64,000 bases of DNA, from contig NW_006768778.1 in assembly GCF_000204055.1 (NCBI RefSeq), positions 825,999-889,998 on the forward strand. Direction: 5' to 3'. This DNA comes from Melampsora larici-populina 98AG31. Lineage: Eukaryota; Basidiomycota; Pucciniomycetes; Pucciniales; Melampsoraceae. Below are positions 49,804 to 62,208 of the stretch, piece after piece. The notes below the pieces were generated by a model. It was not told the origin of the DNA and ran no database searches. It saw only the letters and a program-made list of their open reading frames with translations. Within the stretch, counting starts at the first letter, position 1. Each line of letters starts with the position of its first letter. A program made the translations under genes and the position numbers.

Positions 49804-50210
49804 TTTGCAGCGTAGTTTGATTAATATCGCCGTCTCAGACTCTGTGTCGAGTTGAAAATATCAAGGATATATTGAGGGAACTTGTTGCCCGAGACGTCTG
49901 ATATGATCTGGCAGTGGTTATTTAGGACCAAATTTCGGTGGGAACTTGAATGCAAGCTCATCAGGCAACCACAGGCAACCACGCGACAGCGAACAAGCAA
50001 AGTTTCATCAAAGTCATAAATAAATAGACTCTCTCTGCTTTGGACTCTTTTGGACTTCTGCGATCGAAATTTGAACTTCATGCCGTCAGATCTGTATGCG
50101 AATCAACGAGCGGGATTACATACATTCCCAAACTGCTTCCCCCAGCTTCCCCGCCTTGATGACCATCGTTGGAAAGTTCCGCGAGCGGATTTTTTCTAAA
50201 AAAGTGCACA
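49804..50210. other. OPT promoter region
   Basis: Upstream of the OPT start codon. No second gene. TATTTAGGACC near 49920 could be TATA-like on neither strand with confidence. Confidence 0.35.
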
Positions 50211-50674
50211 ATTGCTTTATTGAGGACCCTGGAAAGCTCCTGGAGAACAAACCGTCCTGAGGGGGTTTTCGGATACCGGTGTTTTGTGAAGTCATGTCAC
50301 ATGGTACCAGAGATGTGACAGGTGCAAAAGATGCGCCTCAACGAGGGCTATCAGATGGTACACATGTCTGACCCTGAACATGACTGGTGGCTTGGGAAAT
50401 GTGTGATTTGTAACTTTTGCCCCCCCAGACCGACGAAAATCCATACCGGCTCGGGTCGGGTACTTACATACGGATATCTCGGTGATTACACGTGGTACAA
50501 AACTGAAAGTATATGTAATCGAGAGCCCTGATCAAGGCGCTTCTCCTACCACCGAGAAATCCATGTTAACCCACCTCTCCTCGGGGCAAATAGTGAAAGT
50601 GTGAGGGCCGGGGCCGGAATGGATCGAGGACGGTTTGTTCTCCAGGAGCTTTCCGGGGTCCTCTTTATTGCTCA
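50211..50674. repeat. Inverted repeat pair upstream of OPT
   Basis: Arms 50211-50258 and 50627-50674 are near-perfect reverse complements (core GGAAAGCTCCTGGAGAACAA), with weaker pairing further out. The ~370-base interior has no coding motif. It may be a small TIR element or hairpin-forming sequence. Confidence 0.65.
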
Positions 50675-53401
50675 TTCTCAAAAAGTTTCTCCAAGTTTTC
50701 CCGCAAAATTCGAGCATTTTGGCGCGGAATTTTTTGGCAAGTTTTGTAAGAACGACAGTATGTATCACGATCAGAGAGTACGGCTATCTGGTCGGTGAAG
50801 GACTTTTGTTGTCTTTTCGGTTGCGAGCGGATTCAGGGGGCGAACAAGGTGAACAACTGTGAGGGCCAAAGTTCCGTCGATGGACGATCGTTTGTTGGTT
50901 GTTTACAATGATGCGGGAGATGAACATAGCCAACTTCCAAGTCGATTCCCAAATTTACAATTGAGTGGAGACATGAACTAACCTGGCAGTGAGAGTGCGT
51001 GCATTCTGAGAATCCCCGTAAAGCCCGCATCCGAGATGCTTGCAGAGTTCAAACTCTGGATCGTCACCGACCGTCACGCCTAAACCAGCCTACCTTTGCA
51101 TGCTTGATCTGGGAGTAAAAAAAGGCTTCAAATGAGAAAAAAACATGAGACCCTTTCATGCCCTTATAGTATCATGATAAAACATGCATGTCGGCGGGCA
51201 CAACACCCAGAAGTGTGAAAGGACTAAGGAAACCAAGATGAAAACTAACAGGAAATGATACATTGAGATGTTGTTTATGAAAGCGCCATACGGCTTGGAT
51301 GATTATCGCCAATATCAGCCCATCCAGACCCGAGGCAATGAACTTTAGGCCACTACGTCAATCTGGTACAAGCACCTAGGCTTCCAAATTTCCAGAGACA
51401 CGGATGTATCAGTGAGCTTGCACCTGCTTGCACACCACCTATCCAACATTGATTGTCTGTATTGGGCTTGGTATAATGAGATACTGATATGATGATCTCT
51501 TCTAAAGCTTGGAATTCTTATCACTGGAAGAAAGGGGCACTAGTAACTTCACTGAAAGCCTGAATTGCTTTGGTTCACAATTCTCTTCTGGTATTGACCA
51601 AAGCTGTCTGCCAATAACTAGCTATTTTCACACAATGCTCATTGGAGATGTTTTATATGGGTTTGAACACATTGGAGAAAGCATTTTTGAAAAGTGAAGA
51701 AATTCACGTAATTTAACTGTTATAGGTGAATGTAAACAGGATTGAGAAACTAAAAGAGAATCATGATTAGACCATTATAGTGGAAGGCTAATGATGTGTT
51801 AGTGAAAGCAGCAGCAGGAGGCACTCCTCTTATCATCTCACTTGAGAGTTTTAAGTCTGCTTTTATATTCACAAAGGGAAAAATAGAAGCTCACATAGAG
51901 GTGATCATAGGAAGTTTTCTTGATATCTCCAAAAATGGTTCAATTTTCTTCAGATTCTTTCAATTCACAATTTTGGTTGTGCTGAGGTGCTCAGCCTGTA
52001 ATACTTCTGTTCCACTACTTCTTCATCACCCAACACATGCTTTCTTTCTGCTAAAGCATCAGCTGTTCCTTATATGTCTAATGGAGAGCAAGCTGGTGAT
52101 ATCTCCAGACATGAGCCTGTCTATTCAATTTCAGATATTTGAAGCAGATGTGGGACGGTTTGGACACAGGTTCAGATTATCTGTTAAATTCTTAACTTCT
52201 TCAAATTGTTGGCCAAAATTGGCATCAGACTCACTTCTGATGATAGTGATAAGGAGTCACTGCTCCAATTCATTACCTGAAATGTGGAAACTACGTGGCT
52301 TGAGAAGTATCTTTGCTTTGGATGATACCTCACCTTGTAAGTAAACAGATGATGTGTTGCACAAGGATCAAGATTTCAGATGTGGATTGGGTTGTTGATT
52401 TTGAACTTCAGAAGACAAGAATGAAATGATTCAAAGAAAGGTATATAATGTCCCAAACCACATTTTTTAGTTTGTTTGGAGTAGAGATAGCAGTGGAATA
52501 CAGATACTTGTTTGCACAACCTTAGCAAACACTTCCACACACCCAATTGAAAACACTCTGATTCATTTGGTTCTTGGATTTATGAGCCATTGTAGAGTTT
52601 CAAATTTTCGGGGTTCAGATTGGGTAAAAATTGAACATCAAATAAACTGATATGTTTGTGAAGTATGTAGGTGGCCTGTGCACACAAGGCCTAAATATCT
52701 TTTAGTGAAAGATAGGAAAAACTAATATGATAAAGGTCCAAGTCTGTGTAAAGGACCTAATTTGGATCCTCACTGAGATCTCTTTAATTATCAAACAGTA
52801 TGGTGTAGTATTTAAAGCTCTTGTTGAGATTTACAACACCTAAGAAGGGATAATCTACTACGTGAGAATAGTAGAAGTTGTCTAAAGACTGCCTTCTTCA
52901 AAGAAACCAGCACAAGGGCACTTGCTGACCACTTTGTGATAACAGAGAAATAGATAAACGGCACCAGAGATAAGTTCTCAATACTGTAAGTATTATTCCA
53001 GATTTTAAGCGCAAAAAGTCCACAAACAATGTTTATTACTAGCAATACTGTTGTAAGTATTATTCCCAAAGAGACTTATAGTCTTTAACACATGTAAATA
53101 AATTTCTCCTTGCTATGAAGGGGCAGATTTAAGTGATCTTGGTACAATTGTAGTAAATAAATGATGATTTATAACACTACAACAAAGGTATAAGATGCAG
53201 AAAAGGGAACAACAATCCCAAAATCATCAGAGAGTACGTATATCCACATGTAACAACTCCTACAGCAGTCAACAGCCTCAAAAACCAGCCAAATCTGCCT
53301 AAAGAACCCTAAAAACCATATGATGACACAATGTAATGATCATGTTACTAATGTATGATGTAATTTACACAGCCAAAAGTGATCAATGACGCAATAATGT
53401 G
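50675..53401. other. Unassigned DNA
   Basis: Several medium open frames (for example 51796-52344, plus) lack recognisable domains and splice-supported partners. The composition resembles old AT-rich repeat DNA. No RNA gene recognised. Confidence 0.4.
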
Positions 53402-53763
53402 ATGTAGAGTAGGGCTGCGACCCGGACCCGGCCCCGCCCGGCCGAGTCTGCCCGGCGACCTCTGGAGAGCTCACGGTCCGCGCCCCGGGGCCGCAGAACG
53501 TCACGTGTTTTACTTACAAAGGTGCTCTGAGAGCGCTCAGGCGGGTCGGGCACCGGGGCTGCCGATCATCCCAAGCTGTACAACTCATGATTTTTGTGCC
53601 CAAAACCTAAGCCTGACTCTGCCTGGCCCCTAGGCCTCAAGTTCAGGGCGCGCCCTGCCTGGCCCTGAACCATTTTTGCAGGCCCTCAGGTTTCCTCACG
53701 GCCGGGCCGCGCCCCGGGGCCGGCCCTGAACTTTCAGGGCCGGGTCACAGCCCTAATGTAGAG
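53402..53763 (-). mobile_element. hAT MITE, copy B, with target duplication
   Basis: The element spans 53410-53755 (346 bp) and is flanked by the 8-bp direct repeat ATGTAGAG (53402-53409 and 53756-53763). Termini are TAGGGCTGCGACCCGG and CCGGGTCACAGCCCTA. Its left end matches the reverse complement of copy C's right end and vice versa, so it lies in the opposite orientation. No coding capacity. Confidence 0.92.
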
Positions 53764-53986
53764 CACTTCTTATGATGAATACAGCTGATTTTTTCCTTGT
53801 AAACTAGCTGCAAACCAAGTTTTGAGATTACCAATTTTTTCAGATGGGGTCCAATTTTGGATTACTAAAGTGCATCTTGTAGAGCTCGCGATAATGATCA
53901 ATAAATGGTGCCATATCAGGTATTTCTGATGAGTGATGAATGAATTATTGAGTTGTGAAGTTAAGGTTTTTGGTGTCACATGTATG

Positions 53987-56900
53987 CTTGTGACTAGGGC
54001 TGTGACCCGACCCCGTGAGTTCAGGGCCGGCCCCGGGGCCAAGTCCGGCCTTGGGTAGACCCGATGGTCTTTGAAAAACTCTCAGGGCCAACCAGGGCAG
54101 GCCCTGAAATGTAGGCCTCAAGGCCGCGCAGGGCCAGGCTCAAATTTGGGGGGACAAGACGCTCAGAAAGGGGATAACCATTGGGTGTATTGCATCTTCA
54201 AGGAAATCAATAAGACCTTACTTCAAAGGTAGAAACATATTTGAGAGACCAAGCCTACTTAGAAGAGAGAAAAACAACATTCACTTCAAATTCTCATGTA
54301 TAGATCTAAAGTCTAAACGCCTACTTTGAAAAGGAAAACTTAAAATTTCTCACTTCAATCCAAATTAACATGTATTCAAACTTGTATCTAGTTAAAAATG
54401 AAAATAGATTTTTGAAATTCAATCAATAAACCCCTATTTTTTCACGATCACCTTATTCCAGCTCTTGAGGCAGACTTGAGCTTCGAGATTGTGAGGAGTG
54501 AACGACGCTCGGTGGTCACTCATGACTCTCAAAGCGTTAGAGAATGTGCTCTCAGAAGGGGCACTTGTTGCAGGTACTGCAAGCATTGCTCTAGCCATGC
54601 AAGCGAGATTAGGCCAGTGACGTGCGTTGATTGACCAATAGGTAAGAGGTTTACAAATTTTGTCTTCTTGAGGGGCGGTGAGGTATTCATTCACCTCGTG
54701 TTCAATTGGGACAGTTTTGCGTCGTTTGATATAATGCTGAGGTCGATCATTATTGAGAATCTCTTGAGGTTCAACTATTTTGATCTCTGGGTCGAAAGTC
54801 GGTCTGAATTTGCTGGCCTGATCAGTAAAGTAATGAATCAAGTCTTCGTGTCCCCAACCAAGAGATTCCATCGTTTGGGCTTTGACCGCAGTAAGTTTGA
54901 GGCGAGGATCGAGAATCGCAGCACATATGTAGACTGCCTTCTTCTGGGCAGCCTCCTGGTATTGAATGATCTTCTTGATCATTGGCATGATTGCCACTTT
55001 AAGTTCCTGACATCTAGAATCGGCCCAGGCCTATAAGTAAAAAAGTATCAGTGATAATGATAAAGCAAAAGAAAAAAGTTAAGAAAAAACTTACCTTTTC
55101 GAGACGTTCCACAAGCCACTGGTAGTCAGGCATGACCACCGAGAAAGTTGGGTATAAGTGGCCTTCAATAGCTTTCGTCACGGTAGCAAGAGGCAATAAG
55201 AATTGTACCAAGTTTTCGACCAAGAGCCACTCTTCATGTTCAAGTTTGAAGCACTCCAACGCGGGGTTACAATTGAATTGGTACTCGATGACCACCCTAA
55301 GCTCTACAAATCGCAAGAGAGAGGAATGTGTTGAAGACCAGCGAGTAGATACCTCGTGAACGAGACCGACTTTGCGTTCCAAGGTGGCACAACTGGCTAT
55401 GGCGTTATCGAGGGCGGTTTTAAGCTGAGAAGAATGTTTGATCTTTTTGTGGAAGCCACGGATGCGAGTGAGAACACTAGAGACTTCAGAATGCGAGGCA
55501 GGTTCAACAAACAAGGGGAGAGAAGATTGAGATTGAGGAATCGAAGGATCAAGCGCATTGATAGGTGGTGGTGGATCCTTTCGATCGAAAACTGCTAGCC
55601 CAGCCTTAGCTACCAAGTTGATGACATGAGCCACACAGCCATGAAGGTTCTGTGTGGCATCAAATTGAGGAATTGTGGTTGAAAGGCACTGTCCCATAGT
55701 CGTGTTATTTGAGGCGTTGTCGGCCGTAATGCAGTATAATCGCTCAGATAGATGAAACAAGTCCAGGGTATGCTTGAGAAGGGCAGCAAGGTTTACGCTG
55801 GTATGGGGACCATCAATTGGCTTTAAGGCAAGAGTTATACCGTGGAGAGTGAAATCCTCGTCGATCCAGTGGGCAGTTACACCGAGCATGGCCAGATTAG
55901 TAGGAGCGGTCCATCCATCACAGGTAATACTGATGTGAGGAACTTCAGAGAGGCGTTTGATGATTGCCATTTGAGCAGATCGAAAGTTGTCGAGTATCCA
56001 TCCGTAACAGCGGTACGTTTCGATAAAAGGGTGCAAGCAGAGGGATTGATCATATTGATCAGCTCTCAAAACTCCTTCGCGTCAACGAAGGAGACCAGAA
56101 CCTCGCGGTTGACAACCATTTGGACCAAGCAATCTTTCAGATTAGCTCGATTCAAAGGTTTCACCTGATCAAGAAAGAAATCGATAAAGAAAAATATCAA
56201 ATAGAAAAAAGAAAGAAGAAAAAATATCAGAAAAGGAGAGAAGTAGATCAATGAGAGGTAAAGTGAAGGAAACTGCTTACCTGAACTGGCTCACCATCAA
56301 TATAGAAAGCAGCCACTGTTGGTTGATTAGTGGTTATCAGAGGTTTGATATGATGAGCGCGGGATAAGTGTCGAATCATTGACTTTGTACTCCCGCACTT
56401 ATCAAGAGCCAGAGGCACGTTGCAGATAGTAGCGGATGCCTCGGAATCTTCAGTGTTACAGGCGTCAATGAAACCTTTCGAGGCTCGGCAAACGTTTTTC
56501 ATAACACCGTGAACGTCTTCCTGGACGAAGTATTGCCACACCCACGATGAGCGTGCGGTGGTGGTGGTATCGGAGGCTATATCGGAGACTGAGTCTGATA
56601 GGGTGATACTGGAAGAGGTGGTTGTTCGACTGAGGGATGATCTCGTCACAGGGGTAGATATATTAATAGGGGAATAGTGGTATGATATCAGATGTCCGGA
56701 ATTGGAAAAATTGGTGATCGGCAATAGAAGATCAACAAATGTTGGATTGTTGATTACCGTAGGAGATGTGAATCTTCGTAAATCTCGGGATATATATGAT
56801 TCAATCTGAAGGATCATCGAGAGCGTGATTTTTGGCGGAAATAGGGTCGGCAGCTCGGCCGGACCGGCCGCCCGAGATGCCCGCGGGGCTTTTGCATGTA

Positions 56901-57010
56901 TCATCATGTTAGGTTTGAAAGCCCCGGTACACGTACCGTGAGCCTCTCAAAACCTCTCGGGCAATGTCGGCCGGGCAGGGCCGGGTCCGGGTCACAGCCC
57001 TACTTGTGAC
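53987..57010 (-). mobile_element. hAT transposon, copy C, transposase-bearing, with target duplication
   Basis: The element spans 53995-57002 (3,008 bp). Target duplications CTTGTGAC sit at 53987-53994 and 57003-57010. Termini are TAGGGCTGTGACCCGACC and GGTCCGGGTCACAGCCCTA. Both ends are strongly GC-rich (repeated GGGCCGG), in contrast to the AT-rich host DNA. It encodes the transposase on the minus strand and is the likely source type for copies A and B. Confidence 0.95.
54434..56907 (-). pseudogene. hAT transposase with BED zinc finger, damaged
   Basis: Catalyses cut-and-paste transposition. Exons are 56907-56281, 56164-55095 and 55030-54434; introns have consensus ends and join in phase. 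Exon 1 ends in a BED-type finger (Trp-rich SSWVWQYF, later ATICNVPL and a distal SMIRHLSRAHH). Exon 2 has the DDE-type core: ISITCDGWTAP (first Asp), ITADNASNN (second Asp), LHGCVAHVINLV and STRWSSTHSSLLR. Exon 3 has the hAT dimerisation region: YWSINARHWPNLACMAR, VPATSAPSESTFSNA and HNLEAQVCLKSW. Exon 2 contains TGA at 56068-56066 after DAKEF and a frame change near 56000-56015, so this copy is probably inactive unless these are assembly errors. Confidence 0.9.
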
Positions 57011-60000
57011 TGTAAATTCGAAGTTCACACCAATTTCTTATTTCCCTTATAACTTTTGCCATAAACCTCCGCTACTAGTGATTCAAAGTTTTTACATTCT
57101 TTAATCCACTCTTCTGTGTTGAATGAGCTATTTCCCATCACAATCTGATGTCATTTAACATATGTAATAGGCTGAAAGCCTTCATTTTTGACAAAATTCA
57201 CCCATTTTTACTACTTTTCACAGCTTCTACTCCTTCTTTCTTGCTCATGTAATATGACATCATCTTCTATAACCTTAAAAATCTGGTAAAATCCTCTTGG
57301 CAACCTTAAACCCTGTTACTACCACCTTTACATATGTAATTTACATGTATAACCCTTGTTTACCATCCTTGAAAAAGTACCTTTCTCCTGATAACTTCTG
57401 TTTCTCCTTATCAGCCTTCAAGATTAAAATTGTAACAGTATAATATAATGTTTTTCTTTCATATTCTAACCTCACAAAACCCATAAACCTAATACTACTA
57501 CCCTAAAACCCATTTCCAAGCCTGTATACCTATATTTTCAAATTTTTCTTATCTTTTTCTTATCTGTCTTTTTGTAATAATTTTGTAAGTAAACTGTAAT
57601 TATATTAAAATTCTTTTTCAAATATGATGACATAATCTTGACCCAACAACCACACATAAGCCTATAAGAGCTTCAATTGATCTAAAAACCCCCATTTCAA
57701 ATTTCCTGCTACACTGAAGTTTTCTAATAACTTGGTAAACTAAATAATGATTAATTTTTTGATTGATCCCATAAATAGATCACCACAACGGGCTGAGGGA
57801 ACACAGTATCACAATTGTGATCTCAGACTGATTTCTAGAACCAAAGTGCGGTTTTTATTATCTAACTCCAAAGGATGTTATAATGGATCAATCTACATTC
57901 CCTGAGGATACAATTATAAGATTTTAAAAAAAGAGATCAAAATAAAGTAAAAGTATGTTTTCACCTAACTCCAAAAGACGTGATAATACATCAGTCTATT
58001 TTCCCTGAGGAGTTGTTTTACTGCAAGGCAGTTAAAGATGAAAAAGGTTGTGTGAATGTGTATAAGACTGATGGCCGTTGTATGCTTGTAATTGAGTCTG
58101 AAACATTACAGCCTGCAAGGAAAAAATTGTTCAACTGTAGAAAGAACTTTATGTTCTACTCTGATCATTATCCAGTATAGTGCTATAAGTCCATATTTGG
58201 AGATCTTCATCACTAAATCCTCCACTGTTCTGGAAGACCTAGGCTGCAAAGAGCACCGTTGCTCAATCTTCATCACAACTCAAGGATAGTACTTCCATCT
58301 ACTTTGGAGTTTGTGAGATTTATGTATACTACATCTTGAAACACTAACCTAAACTAGTCTCAGCATTGGAGAGTACTGCACCAGGTGGTATGGGGGAGGT
58401 GCTGCTGGCCAGCCACCTGGTTTGTGTGGATGAGAAAAATCTTCTCACTCGGCAACCACAGTGGTCCTGACTTTGTCTGATCAGGTGAGTGGTATTTTTT
58501 GAGAAAAAGTATAGCTTTGAAGTTGTGCAAACTGAGTTTTGTTCAGGTTTGTAACCTGGAGTGTGCATGGAGGTGCTGAGGCAAAAATTGGAATTTTTAT
58601 GTTGATGCTTGGACCTTGAAAAGGTACAAGTAATAACCCTTGTCCATGTAACAAGAAACCCAAGACAACCAAGTACCACATGTGTAGCCCAAAAAGGCAC
58701 TACTGAATCACATACAGAAGAATAAACCAACCTTAATGGAATGGTGCCTGGAGACTACATGCACAGAAAGTAAAAGCACTTGGTTATGAATTAACCACAA
58801 TTAACCACAATAATTTGCCCTTAGAAAGAATTCTATCTCAGACTTTGCCTTCTCCTCTTTCCTCACTCTCCCACACCGTGTCCTTGTGGCAGTTGCCCAA
58901 CAATGCAAGCACACAGACTGCCTTTGAGGCACAAAGGCAACTTGTGTGCGCTTGTTGACAGGAGAACACCACACGGACATGGTGCCAGTTGCTCCATTCT
59001 TCATCTTCTCCCTTTTTTCCCATCTTAGGTCCTTCAGGCATCTTACCCTTTATCTTCTCACTCTGAGAAAATTCTAACAGCTTTTTGAACTCAAATATTC
59101 AAGACAAACCCCTCCCACCCTTGTTTTGAAGGGACTCTTCCCCCAAACTTCACTGTATTCTCTTCCCATGAGGGAAAGAGTCTGAAGGTCTCTAAATGAG
59201 AGACCTATTAGATTGGTTTCTTGCAAGGGGCAAAGTTTTTGCCCGTAGCTTGTATGCATCACCACCAGATAAATTATGTTGGAAAGTCACACATTGATAG
59301 CATCCTTAGCATAAGTGGAGGTAAAGGGTTAATTCATTAACACTTCAACCACTTTCAGCCTTTCACATCTGATGGTTTTGTAGGCAAAAAACTTGCAGTT
59401 TCAGGCTATCAAATACACACAACTTTCTAAGTCATGGACCTTTGCACCAATTTGTGCCTTGGTTGGCGCTCACAACAAAAGGTGAAAAATTAAGACTGCA
59501 AAAGTAATGTGTTTCTCAAAGGTGAAAAATGATTGGATTTACTGCACAAAATGATTAATAATGCAGCCTTGATGCATTTTCAATCACTTTGTAAATTAAA
59601 TGTAATCATTTCTTGCCTTTGAAAAACACCTGATATCTTCAGTGTAAGAATGTGAGAAGATAGTCACAGAATATGCTTCCCTGAAAATTTCATCTTTTCT
59701 TTTCATAATCAATTAAGCTGAAAGATTGAGACTGAATGAGGTTTGGAGCCTCATAAACTTATGAAAGGTGGACCTCCTGACAGCTTTGATGATGCTTGGT
59801 GCTGCTTAGTCTGAGTGGCACTTCTTGATTTTGTCATTGACTTCACATCTGTTCAAATGTGATTGCACAAATTCTTGCTTTACCCATTTACTTATTTTCA
59901 TACAACAAAAAAAGGCAAATACAACTTTCACAACAAAAGCTTTCAGAAAATCTTGTATTTGGAATCATCCATTTATTGTAAAGTGACATGCTATGTCCTT

Positions 60001-60736
60001 ACTTTGACCATCTTCCAGTTCAAACCTACATATTCTGGTGAACAGTGGCGCACACATGACACAGGCTAGCGTCTGAGAATGGGGCCTGCAGGCATGCTTA
60101 GTCTTGGGCTGCCATAGTCCAGCGGCCAGGCCGGGGTCTGGCCTTGAAGTCGCCGGGCCGAGGCCGTTTGGAGGCAGTGTAACAGCCTGAATCTGTCCTT
60201 GGCAGGGAGTGAGAGGCCAGATCAAGGCTTCCTTCAATTTACCTTTCATTCATTTTCCATTTTTCTCTTTTTAAGCAAAAGGAAAAATAATTTATCCCTT
60301 ACTTCAATTATAATTGCAGAAAATGAACCTTCTAGCTGGTCTGCAGCTGATTTGTTTGATTTTCTATTTTTTTCACCTTTTTTGAATGAAGACACTAAGA
60401 CACAATTTTGGTACCACACACTGCGCACATCCTCCATTTGCATGCACATTGAGCAGAAAAAAGCCACATGTATGGCTGGAAAAAACAGCCACCACCCACC
60501 TGACTACATATATACCAAAAGAACCATGTTCTCAACCCAAGAATCAAGATCAACTCCTTCTAAATATCCCTCATATCAAATCAAAGCAATCATTTCCAAG
60601 ATCTTTGGATCCACTTCTTCAAAAACCCAAATGCTTGGAGCATCCACAATGGCAAGCCCCAAACAGGGGCTATTGCCAAATGTAGCAATAGGGCCCTGGA
60701 TTTGTGCTGCAGTGGTGATCCCTATTGCTAAATAAA
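57011..60736. other. Unassigned AT-rich DNA
   Basis: No gene recognised. A ~115-bp motif (TTAYCTAACTCCAAARGAYGT...CCCTGAGGA) is tandemly duplicated at ~57855 and ~57963. A GC-rich patch at 60080-60180 resembles neither hAT end. A hairpin of GGGGCTATTGCC/TAGCAATAGGGCCC type lies at ~60675-60705. Confidence 0.4.
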
Positions 60737-62208
60737 AGCCCCCCAGCTACTAGTCACTGGCAGGCTAGAGACTACCACAAGTTCAAGAAGTTTTCAAAGA
60801 AACTTCAGAGGAACTAAGAAATTTCAGATAAATTGCAAAAGGACTTCAGATGGTGGCTACTGCCATTTGGACAGTTACATACCTTGATTTCAACTAAAAA
60901 TTGTTTTTAAATCCACCAATACCTTGATCAAAACTCAAAAAAATGTGTCCACCAATATCCTAATTGTAACTCAAAATGTTTGTTCCACCCACCAATATCC
61001 CAATTGTATTCAAAATGTTTTGTCTGTCCACCAAGATCTCAAGTGTAACCCCAAATGTTTTTTCTGTCCACCAATATCCTAATTGTAACTCAATATGTTT
61101 TTTGTCCAAAAATATATTGTAACTTTAATTTACTCCATCCAATACTCCTGTGGCACTGGCACCATAAATATTTATCTTCATACAGTTAGAGGGCCAGCAA
61201 GGGGCCAGGGTTGGCCTGCCTCAAAAGATCCCTGTGTTGTTGGTAATTTTCATGTCAATGCAGCTGGAGTGCCCCCTTGATGGCCAGAAATGGGCCCCAA
61301 GGTTAAGTTAATGTCTGGGCCAGTACCCAAGGAAGTACCATAGCTGTATGAAGAAGGTACCAACCCCAGGGATAACTCAACCTCAGGGCCCCTTGCTGGC
61401 CATCAAGGGGGTACTCCAGCCGTATTGAAATAAAAAGTACCAACACCACAGGGCTTTCCTTTGCCTTGGAGCCCCTTGCTTGCCATCAAGGGGGTATTCA
61501 ATTCATATTAAGATAAATGTTAATGGTGCCTCATGGGAGACATTCTGAGTTACAATTATGATATTGCTGGAAAAAGACATATTTAGTAGGATATTGAAAA
61601 AAAATCAAAGTCACAATTAAGGTATTGAAGGACAGGAAAATCATTTTGAGTTACAATTGGGATATTGGTGGATTTAAAAAACATTGAGTTACAATTAGGT
61701 CATTGGTGGGCCATGAAAAAATCATGTTCAGTTACAATTAATTTTGAGTTAAAATTGGGATAATTGTGGGCAAAAAAACATTTTGAGTTATTATCAAGGT
61801 ATTGGTGGATGGAAAAGGTGCCAGAAAACTGGTTCCTTCAATGAAAGTCCCCCAAGGTTTAAGATGTGGACACTAGAGAACAGTGCCTACTTTCTTGAAG
61901 TGGAAAATTTGAGTTTCTGTAGATGTATCCTTAGGCACTATTTTTGGGCTGACAGTGTGACCTTATTGACATCTATCATCTAGTCTCTGGGCCAGATACA
62001 TCCTCAGCTTGACAGAAAATTGATGCTTGTAGGACAACCAATTGACTTCATGTAGCCAGTTGCCATACTTGACACTGTATCACTCTGGAAGGATTGCCTC
62101 TAGCTGAAGTTATTTTGAAGCTTCATTGGAAATACTTCAAAGTTTGCTTGAAATCTTCTTGAATTCAGTGGTAATCTCTGGCCTGCCAGTGACTAGTAGC
62201 CAGGGGCT
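60737..62208. mobile_element. Foldback-like element with tandem-repeat arms
   Basis: Outer termini AGCCCC...GCTACTAGTCACTGGCAGG (60737-60775) and the complement ending 62208 pair over ~65 bases, including TTCTTGAA. Inside, the left arm (~60880-61110) has about five degenerate ~52-bp copies of CCACCAATATCCYAATTGTAA. The right arm (~61550-61815) has the same unit inverted (TTACAATTRGGATATTGGTGG). The centre has repeated CCTTGCTGGCCATCAAGGGGG motifs. No coding frame. This arrangement is that of foldback elements. Confidence 0.7.

Noticed and set aside
51796..52344. Open frame of 182 codons
   Set aside because: No recognisable domain, no splice-supported partner exons and repeat-like composition.
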